Below, piece by piece: positions 1 to 4,356 of a stretch of 5,034 bases of DNA (the first letter of the stretch is position 1; each line of letters starts with the position of its first letter). Source of the DNA: Actinomycetes bacterium (GTDB lineage: Bacteria; Actinomycetota; Actinomycetes; Propionibacteriales; Nocardioidaceae); the NCBI GenBank assembly GCA_023415395.1, contig JAEZKN010000250.1, positions 1-5,034 on the forward strand, written 5' to 3'. Position numbers and translations under genes: made by a program. The notes beneath the pieces were generated by a model. The model saw only the letters and a list, made by a program, of their open reading frames with translations, was not told the DNA's origin and searched no databases.

Positions 1-330
1 ACCTGGTGGACCAAGGACCGCGACCCGCACCACCTGTTCGTGGACTACAACCAGAACGCCCGGGACCACACCATCGCGGCGGCGTACTCGGTCCGCGGTC
101 TGCCCGACGCCCGCGTCTCCACCCCGATCCGCTGGGACGAGGTCGACGACGTCGACCCGCGCGACCTCACGATCTTCACGGTCCCGCAGCGCTTCGCCGA
201 GCTCGGCGACCTGCACGCCGACATCGACGACCACGTCTTCGACATCGCCCCGCTGCTCGAGTGGGCCGACCGCGACGAGCACGAGGGCGCCGAGCCGCCC
301 GCCGACCCCGACGTCCCACTGCCCGACTGA
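1..330 (+). CDS. LigD-type DNA polymerase/primase domain protein, C-terminal part (5' truncated by window)
   Basis: Reading frame 1 is open from the first base to TGA at 328-330 and gives 109 residues; the start lies outside the window. The fragment carries the signature of the C-terminal part of the LigD polymerase domain (archaeo-eukaryotic primase superfamily): FVDYNQNARDHTIAAAYSVR (about residues 14-33), then the VSTPIRWDEV segment, DLTIFTVPQRF and a final helix DIAPLLEWADRDE. In known families this domain adds nucleotides, often ribonucleotides, at double-strand breaks during Ku-dependent end joining. No nuclease or ligase domain follows before the stop, so this is either a stand-alone PolDom (like mycobacterial PolD1/PolD2) or a protein with the polymerase domain last. 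The tail after the last helix is acidic and proline-rich (GAEPPADPDVPLPD) and probably disordered. The catalytic aspartates lie upstream of the window and cannot be checked. Confidence 0.85.
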   Translation, partial: TWWTKDRDPHHLFVDYNQNARDHTIAAAYSVRGLPDARVSTPIRWDEVDDVDPRDLTIFTVPQRFAELGDLHADIDDHVFDIAPLLEWADRDEHEGAEPPADPDVPLPD

Positions 331-410
331 GCCGCCGGGATAGTCCCTCACGAGGTGGTCGACGCCACGCCGGAGCAGGCAACCACTTCGTGAGGGACTA
401 TCCCGACTGA
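322..410. repeat. 9-bp direct repeat CCCGACTGA flanking the inverted repeat
   Basis: CCCGACTGA occurs at 322-330, where it supplies the stop codon of the polymerase gene, and again at 402-410, just at the far side of the inverted repeat. The two copies are exactly 80 bp apart. This could be a target-site duplication left when the palindromic element inserted at the 3' end of the gene. Against that, the inverted repeat is not centred between the copies: 5 nt separate it from the left copy, and its right arm overlaps the right copy. Confidence 0.45.
336..405. repeat. Long intergenic inverted repeat (24-bp arms, 22-nt loop)
   Basis: Positions 336-359 and 382-405 are reverse complements over 24 bp, with one exception at the G of CGAGG facing the T of CTTCG, which would be a G-U pair in RNA. 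The 22-nt loop runs from 360 to 381. Each arm itself contains a small dyad (GGGATAGTCCC on the left, GGGACTATCCC on the right), and the arms are less GC-rich than the neighbouring genes. It begins 6 nt after the polymerase-gene stop and could act as its terminator, but there is no T tract and the stem is much longer than usual terminators. A dispersed palindromic repeat or a MITE-like remnant is an alternative. The inverted repeat is certain; its function is inferred. Confidence 0.8.
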
Positions 411-450
411 TCGGTGGACGTCGCCGCGTCGGAGAAGCCGCCGAGCGCCC

Positions 451-465
451 TAGACTGAGCGCCTG
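451..465 (+). promoter_or_regulatory. Probable rpe promoter -10 box, leaderless start
   Basis: TAGACT at 451-456 fits the actinobacterial TANNNT -10 consensus. It is followed by 8 nt and then directly by the GTG start codon at 465, so transcription would begin at or within a base or two of the start codon. No Shine-Dalgarno sequence is present in the 20 nt before the GTG, which agrees with a leaderless mRNA. A good -35 box is not visible (the region around 428-434 is a poor match). Confidence 0.5.
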
Positions 466-1130
466 TGGGCCACCTCCAGATCACGCCGAGCATCCTCAAC
501 GCCGACTTCTCCCGCCTGGGTGAGGAGGTCGCCCGGATCGCCAGCGCGGACTGGGTCCACGTCGACGTGATGGACAACCACTTCGTCCCGAACCTCACCT
601 TCGGCCCCACGATGGTCGAGGCGCTCGCGCGCAGCACCGACGTGCCGCTGGACGCGCACCTGATGATCGAGGACGCCGACCGCAACGCGCTCGCCTACGT
701 CGAGGCGGGCTGCGGGTCGGTGACCTTCCACGTCGAGGCGGCGAAGGCGCCGGTCCGCCTGGCCCGCGAGATCCGCGCGCACGGCGCCCGCGCCTCGATG
801 GCGCTCAAGCCGGCGACGCCGATCGACCCCTACGAGGACCTGCTCGCGGAGCTCGACATGGTGCTCATCATGACCGTCGAGCCCGGCTTCGGTGGCCAGA
901 AGTTCCTGGACCTGTGCCTGCCCAAGATCCGTCGCGCGCGCGAGCTCATGGACAAGCACGGCGTCGAGACCTGGCTCCAGGTCGACGGCGGCGTGAGCCT
1001 GGAGACCATCGCGCGCTGCGCGGAGGCCGGCGCCGACGTCTTCGTGGCCGGCTCGGCGGTCTACTCCGCCGACGACCCGGACCGCATGGTCGCCGAGCTG
1101 CGCGCTCGCGCGCGGTCCGCCGTCTCCTGA
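465..1130 (+). CDS. rpe: Ribulose-phosphate 3-epimerase
   Basis: A 221-residue cytosolic (beta/alpha)8-barrel enzyme, the normal length for the family, interconverting D-ribulose 5-phosphate and D-xylulose 5-phosphate in the pentose phosphate pathway. All family motifs are present: ITPSILNADFSRL (6-18), HVDVMDNHFVPNLTFGP (32-48), LDAHLMI (62-68), ALKPATP (113-119), VEPGFGGQKF (138-147), VDGGVS (173-178) and the phosphate-binding AGSAVY (195-200). The metal ligands and acid/base residues are recognisable as His32, Asp34, His65 and Asp174. The start is GTG at 465; the first conserved motif follows within five residues, so no other start fits. The upstream -10 box leaves almost no 5' leader. The MFS gene follows after 14 nt, suggesting co-transcription. 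The product sets the supply of ribulose 5-phosphate, the RibB substrate in riboflavin synthesis, which may explain its place next to the rib operon. Confidence 0.97.
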   Translation: MGHLQITPSILNADFSRLGEEVARIASADWVHVDVMDNHFVPNLTFGPTMVEALARSTDVPLDAHLMIEDADRNALAYVEAGCGSVTFHVEAAKAPVRLAREIRAHGARASMALKPATPIDPYEDLLAELDMVLIMTVEPGFGGQKFLDLCLPKIRRARELMDKHGVETWLQVDGGVSLETIARCAEAGADVFVAGSAVYSADDPDRMVAELRARARSAVS

Positions 1131-1144
1131 GCGGACACCCGGCC

Positions 1145-2425
1145 GTGCGCCGTACTCCGTTCGTCCTGCTCCAGGCGGGCAACCTGCTGTCCGGCGCCGG
1201 CAACGGCGTGGCCATGGTCGTCCTGCCGTGGCTGGTCCTCGACCTCACCGGCAGCGCCACCGCCGCGGGCGGGATCGCCGCCGCCACGCTCGTGCCGGTA
1301 CTGCTCAGCAGTCTCGTGGTGGGCACGTTCATCGACATCGTCGGCCGCAAGCGGGTCGCGCTGCTCGCCGACGCGATGTCCGGCATCAGCACCGCGGGCA
1401 TCCCGCTGCTCGCGGTCCTGGGGGTCCTCGACCTCGGCTGGCTCTTCGCGCTCGCGGTCGTGGGCGCGGTGCTCGACCCGGCCGGCTACACCGCCCGCAA
1501 GGCCATGCTGCCGGGGGCCGCGACCCGCGCGGGCTGGTCGTGGGAGCGGGCCAACGGCTGGCACGAGGCCGTCTACGGCAGCGCCTACATCCTCGGGCCG
1601 GGGATCGGCGGCCTGCTGATCGGCTTCGTGGGCGCCGAGGCGGCGCTCTGGGCCACGGCCGCGGCGTTCGCGCTGTCGGTGGTGGCCACCGCGTTCCTCG
1701 ACGTCCCGGGTGCCGGACGGCCCGCGGAGCACGAGCGACCGGCCAGCGTCTGGCACGGCACCGTCGAGGGCCTGGTCTTCGTGTGGCGGCAGCCCCTGCT
1801 GCGGACGTTCACCCTGCTGGTCTGCCTGCTGATCGCGGCGTACCTGCCGTTCGAGTCCGTGGTGCTGCCCGTCCACTTCACCGAGATCGACGAGCCGCGG
1901 CAGCTGGGCATCGTCGTCACCGCCATGAGCGCCGGCGGTGTCGTCGGTTCGCTGGCCTCGACCCGGGTGGTGCGGGTCCTCGGCCGCCACCGGACCCTGG
2001 TCGGCAGCGCGATCCTCGCCTGCCTGGCGCTGCTCGGGCTGGCCTTCCTGCCGGCGCTTCCGCTCCTGGTGACCTTCTCGCTCCTCACCGGCCTCTTCTG
2101 GGGACCGGTGCAGCCGATCTTCGACCTCGCCATGCAGGTGCGGACGCCGGAGCACATGCGCGGCCGGGTGATCGGTGTGATCACCTCCGCGATCTACGCC
2201 GCCGGCCCGGTCGGCCTGCTGCTGGCGGGCCCGGCCATCGACGGCTGGGGCGTCCGGACCGCGTCGCTGGTCTTCGCCTCCGCCGTCCTCGCCGTCGCGT
2301 TCCTGACCCTCCTGCCGCGCACCCTCCGCGAGCTCGACGACCTGCACGACCCCGGCGCCGAGCCCCACGTCACCGTGCCGGCGGCCGGCCCGGCGCCGGA
2401 GCCGTCCGCCGATCCCTCGGCCTAG
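1145..2425 (+). CDS. Major facilitator superfamily permease, drug-efflux type
   Basis: A 426-residue membrane protein with about twelve hydrophobic segments in two halves, split by a polar loop near residues 186-202 (GAGRPAEHERPAS). After the first loop comes the MFS motif A, G60-x3-D64-x2-G67-R68-K69-R70. In the second half, RTPEHMRGRVIG (333-344) resembles the loop motif of the macrolide-efflux/EntS-like MFS_3 group. This suggests proton-driven export of a small molecule, but the substrate cannot be read from the sequence. The C-terminal tail (from about RELDDLHDPGAEP) is polar, rich in proline and alanine, and probably cytoplasmic. The frame is open further upstream into rpe, but GTG at 1145 is chosen because it lies 14 nt after the rpe stop and just before the first helix; ATG at 1214 would remove half of that helix. 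The ribosome binding site is weak, so translation may be coupled to rpe. A link to riboflavin or flavin analogues is possible from position only. Confidence 0.9.
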   Translation: MRRTPFVLLQAGNLLSGAGNGVAMVVLPWLVLDLTGSATAAGGIAAATLVPVLLSSLVVGTFIDIVGRKRVALLADAMSGISTAGIPLLAVLGVLDLGWLFALAVVGAVLDPAGYTARKAMLPGAATRAGWSWERANGWHEAVYGSAYILGPGIGGLLIGFVGAEAALWATAAAFALSVVATAFLDVPGAGRPAEHERPASVWHGTVEGLVFVWRQPLLRTFTLLVCLLIAAYLPFESVVLPVHFTEIDEPRQLGIVVTAMSAGGVVGSLASTRVVRVLGRHRTLVGSAILACLALLGLAFLPALPLLVTFSLLTGLFWGPVQPIFDLAMQVRTPEHMRGRVIGVITSAIYAAGPVGLLLAGPAIDGWGVRTASLVFASAVLAVAFLTLLPRTLRELDDLHDPGAEPHVTVPAAGPAPEPSADPSA

Positions 2426-2432
2426 CCGCCCC

Positions 2433-2449
2433 GGTCCGGTGGCCGGACT
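2433..2449 (+). terminator. Weak terminator-like hairpin after the MFS gene
   Basis: GTCCGG (2434-2439) and CCGGAC (2443-2448) form a 6-bp GC-rich stem with a TGG loop, extendable by a G-U pair at 2433/2449. It starts 8 nt after the TAG stop. No T tract follows, so it is at best a weak or non-canonical terminator. Confidence 0.3.
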
Positions 2450-2471
2450 CACACCAGCGGTCCCGCGCCCC

Positions 2472-2511
2472 TGTGGCAGACTCGGCCACGACGAGTTGTA
2501 CAACTCGCGTG
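2472..2511 (+). promoter_or_regulatory. Possible promoter of the ribD-ribE-ribM operon
   Basis: TACAAC at 2499-2504 is a near match to the TANNNT -10 consensus and would place the transcription start near 2508-2512, close to the 5' end of the riboswitch aptamer. The -35 region around 2472-2481 (TGTGGCAGAC) is not a clear match, though it holds a GTGGC/GCCAC dyad (2473-2477 with 2485-2489). A promoter must lie in this gap or upstream for the riboswitch to be transcribed; the exact boxes are uncertain. Confidence 0.35.
2492..2507. promoter_or_regulatory. Perfect 16-bp palindrome, candidate operator in the rib promoter
   Basis: CGAGTTGTACAACTCG is a perfect dyad centred between 2499 and 2500, directly before the riboswitch. 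It has no loop and no T tract, so it is unlikely to be a terminator. Its size and symmetry fit a homodimeric repressor such as MarR or TetR family proteins; the actual regulator is unknown. The dyad covers the best candidate -10 hexamer of the rib promoter. Its last base is shared with the first base of the riboswitch P1 stem. Confidence 0.5.
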
Positions 2512-2632
2512 CTCTGGGGTCGGTGAAATTCCGAGCCGGCGGTGAAAGTCCGCGACCCGGTCACAGCCAGTGATCGGTTGACCAGGTGGAACTCCTGGAC
2601 CGACGGTCAAAGTCCGGATGGGAAGCGCACGC
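2507..2632 (+). promoter_or_regulatory. FMN riboswitch (RFN element)
   Basis: All conserved blocks of the RFN element occur in order: GGTGAAATTCCGA (2522-2534), GCCGGCGGTGAAAGTCCGCG (2535-2554), AGCCAGTGATCGGTTGACCAG (about 2566-2586), the CCAGG/CCTGG hairpin, CCGACGGTCAAAGTCCGGAT (2600-2619) and the closing GGGAAG (2620-2625). The P1 stem is visible as GCGTGC (2507-2512) with GCACGC (2627-2632). Binding of FMN normally switches off the downstream genes. Here these are ribD, ribE and the transporter gene, which is the classical arrangement. Confidence 0.96.
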
Positions 2633-2636
2633 AGGC

Positions 2637-2664
2637 GTCGTCACGTGCCAGGCACGTGGGCGAC
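2637..2664 (+). promoter_or_regulatory. Strong hairpin just downstream of the riboswitch
   Basis: CACGTGCC (2642-2649) and GGCACGTG (2651-2658) form a perfect 8-bp inverted repeat around a single A, so in RNA about 7 bp close on a 3-nt loop. The stem extends through GTCG (2637-2640) with CGAC (2661-2664) past a small internal bulge. It starts 4 nt after P1. There is no T tract after it, so an intrinsic terminator is not supported; it may be a spacer helix of the expression platform or a polymerase pause site. Confidence 0.5.
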
Positions 2665-2671
2665 CCGTCCA

Positions 2672-2702
2672 GCCCCGGAGTCCGCGACCGGACACGAGGG
2701 GC
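2672..2702 (+). promoter_or_regulatory. Predicted Shine-Dalgarno sequester of ribD
   Basis: The ribD Shine-Dalgarno is GAGGGG at 2696-2701, 6 nt before the ATG at 2708. GCCCC (2672-2676) is complementary to GGGGC (2698-2702), and between them GTCCG (2680-2684) pairs with CGGAC (2689-2693) around a 4-nt loop. Together they make a two-part hairpin that would bury the ribosome binding site. This suggests a translational OFF state for the FMN riboswitch. The pairings are visible in the sequence; the switching mechanism is inferred. Confidence 0.5.
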
Positions 2703-2707
2703 CAGCG

Positions 2708-3751
2708 ATGACCTTCAGCCCAGCCGAGCGGGCCGCGATGCAGCGCGCCCTCGCGCTGGCGGCGACTCCCGGCGTCCCGCTCGGCCCGAACCCCCGGGGC
2801 GGCTGCGTCCTGCTCGACGACTCCGGCGCCACCGTGGCAGAGGGCTTCCACCGAGGGGCGGGCACGCCGCACGCCGAGGCCGACGCCCTCGCCCGGGCCG
2901 GGGACCGGGCCCGGGGAACCACCGCCGTCGTCACGCTCGAGCCGTGCAACCACACGGGTCGCACCGGCCCGTGCGCGCAGGCGCTGGTCGACGCGGGCGT
3001 ACGCCGGGTGGTCTTCGCCCAGACCGATCCGAACCCCACGGCGGCCGGCGGCGCCGACACCCTCCGCCGGGCCGGCGTCGAGGTCGAGTCGGGACTGCTG
3101 TCGGTCGAGTCGACACTTCTGAACCGGGTCTGGACCTTCGCGGTCGAGCACGGTCGGCCGTTCGTCACCTGGAAGTTCGCCACCACCCTCGACGGCCGCA
3201 GCGCAGCGGCCGACGGCACCAGCCGCTGGGTGAGCTCGCCCGCGGCCCGGCGCGACACCCATCGCCTCCGGGCGCTCTGCGACGTGATGCTCGTCGGCGC
3301 CAACACCGTCGCCGTCGACGACCCGCTGCTCACGGTCCGCGACGAGCACGACCGGCCACTCGATCACCAGCCGCTGCGGGTGGTCATGGGCGAGCGCGAC
3401 CTCGACCCCGGCCGCCGGATCTTCAACACCGACGCGGAGAGCCTCCACCTGCGCACCCGCGACCCGCACGAGGCGCTCCGCGAGCTCCGTGCCCGCGACC
3501 GCCAGCACGTCTTCCTCGAGGGCGGTCCGACGCTGGCCTCGGCGTTCCTCCGGGCCGGGCTGGTCGACGAGATCGTCGTCTACGTCGCGCCGATGCTCCT
3601 CGGCGCCGGCCGCAGCGCCGTGGGCGACCTCGGAATCACCACCATCTCCGAGGCGTTGCGCCCCCGCGTCGTGGACGTCACCGTCCTCGACGACGAGGAG
3701 CACAACGTGCGCCTCACCCTCGCGCCCACCCGAACGAATCGAGGCAGCTGA
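2708..3751 (+). CDS. ribD: Bifunctional riboflavin biosynthesis deaminase/reductase
   Basis: A 347-residue cytosolic enzyme that deaminates the pyrimidine intermediate derived from GTP and then reduces its ribose side chain with NADPH. The N-terminal deaminase domain (about 1-145) has the zinc site H55-A-E57, P79-C80 and C89 with the usual spacing (TPHAEADAL; LEPCNHTGRTGPC), and the DPNP motif at 107-110. The reductase domain (about 150-347) shows WKFATTLDGRSA (155-166), the conserved VGANTVAVDDPLLTVR, a LEGGPTLASAF segment and the P-M-LLGAG motif. The start at ATG 2708 follows a good GAGGGG. An in-frame ATG at 2618 is rejected because it lies inside the riboswitch core. One oddity: the usual NPxVG motif near the substrate site reads NPRGG (Gly31 in place of Val). 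The ribE start follows the stop after 2 nt, so the genes form an operon under the FMN riboswitch. Confidence 0.96.
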   Translation: MTFSPAERAAMQRALALAATPGVPLGPNPRGGCVLLDDSGATVAEGFHRGAGTPHAEADALARAGDRARGTTAVVTLEPCNHTGRTGPCAQALVDAGVRRVVFAQTDPNPTAAGGADTLRRAGVEVESGLLSVESTLLNRVWTFAVEHGRPFVTWKFATTLDGRSAAADGTSRWVSSPAARRDTHRLRALCDVMLVGANTVAVDDPLLTVRDEHDRPLDHQPLRVVMGERDLDPGRRIFNTDAESLHLRTRDPHEALRELRARDRQHVFLEGGPTLASAFLRAGLVDEIVVYVAPMLLGAGRSAVGDLGITTISEALRPRVVDVTVLDDEEHNVRLTLAPTRTNRGS

Positions 3752-3753
3752 CC

Positions 3754-4356
3754 ATGTTCACCGGAATCGTCGAGGAGCTCGGCACCGTCGCGGCGGTCGA
3801 GGACCAGGGTGACGCCATCCGGCTCACCGTCCGAGCCACGACCGTCCTCCAGGACGCCGGCCTCGGCGACTCGATCGCCGTCAACGGCTGCTGCCTGACC
3901 GTCGCCGAGCGGACCGAGGACACCTGGACCGCCGACGTCATGCAGGAGACGCTCGACAAGACCAGCCTGCACGGCGTGCAGCCCGGCGACACCGTCAACC
4001 TGGAGCGCGCGGTCACGGCCCACACCCGGCTGGGCGGGCACATCGTCCAGGGCCACGTCGACGGGGTCGGAACGGTGATGAGCCGCACGCCCAGCGAGCA
4101 CTGGGAGGTCGTCGAGATCACCCTGCCGGCCGGCCTCACCCGCTACCTGGTCGACAAAGGCTCGATCACCGTCGACGGCGTGAGCCTCACGGTCGTCGAG
4201 GCCCGCGACGACTCGTTCACCGTGAGCCTCATCCCCGAGACCCTCGCCCGCACCACGCTCGGCTCCCGGCAGCCGGGGGAGCGGGTCAACCTCGAGGTCG
4301 ACGTCATCGCCAAGCACGTCGAGAAGCTGCTCGCCTACCGCGACGGGAGCAGCTGA
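3754..4356 (+). CDS. ribE: Riboflavin synthase, alpha subunit type
   Basis: A 200-residue cytosolic enzyme, usually a homotrimer, that dismutates two 6,7-dimethyl-8-ribityllumazine molecules to riboflavin and a pyrimidine that is recycled. The two internally repeated lumazine-binding domains are plain: the first (about 1-96) starts with the hallmark MFTGIVEELG and contains SIAVNGCCLTV (40-50); the second (about 97-190) contains GSITVDGVSLTV (136-147), the matching strand of the repeat. GGHIVQGHVDGVG (94-106) joins them and includes His101, and the end reads VNLEVDVIAKHVEKL. The N-terminal Phe2, the Cys46-Cys47 pair and the GHVDG histidine correspond to active-site residues known in the family. 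The ribosome binding site, GAGG at 3741-3744, lies inside the end of ribD. The stop codon overlaps the next start as TGATG. The gene is sometimes called ribC in other nomenclatures. Confidence 0.97.
   Translation: MFTGIVEELGTVAAVEDQGDAIRLTVRATTVLQDAGLGDSIAVNGCCLTVAERTEDTWTADVMQETLDKTSLHGVQPGDTVNLERAVTAHTRLGGHIVQGHVDGVGTVMSRTPSEHWEVVEITLPAGLTRYLVDKGSITVDGVSLTVVEARDDSFTVSLIPETLARTTLGSRQPGERVNLEVDVIAKHVEKLLAYRDGSS

Noticed and set aside
6..410. Overlapping + strand frame across the polymerase gene end and the palindrome
   Set aside because: It is Arg/Pro-rich and lacks motifs, while frame 1 clearly encodes a LigD polymerase domain.
1100..1113. GCGCG-CTCG-CGCGC hairpin at the end of rpe
   Set aside because: It lies within coding sequence, is short and has no T tract; such dyads are common by chance at this GC content.
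914..1144. N-terminal extension of the MFS gene into rpe
   Set aside because: The extra residues are Arg-rich out-of-frame translation of rpe and would precede the first membrane helix with no function. GTG at 1145 is the sensible start.
1061..2503. Very long open frame on the minus strand opposite the MFS gene
   Set aside because: Its translation is rich in Arg, Gly, Asp and Gln without any recognisable motif. It mirrors the GC-biased codons of a clear MFS gene; a typical antisense artefact of high-GC DNA.
2618..2707. Upstream ATG that would extend RibD by 30 residues
   Set aside because: The ATG is part of the conserved GGATGGGA core of the FMN riboswitch, and the added residues (Arg/Pro/Gly-rich) match no RibD. 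ATG at 2708 has a good Shine-Dalgarno.
2561..3703. Long open frame on the minus strand opposite ribD and the riboswitch
   Set aside because: It runs through the antisense of the riboswitch and of well-conserved RibD motifs, with no family signature of its own.
2542..3753. Upstream in-frame extension of ribE through the riboswitch and ribD
   Set aside because: It is low-complexity Arg/Pro/Gly translation. The hallmark MFTGIVEE start of riboflavin synthase is at 3754.
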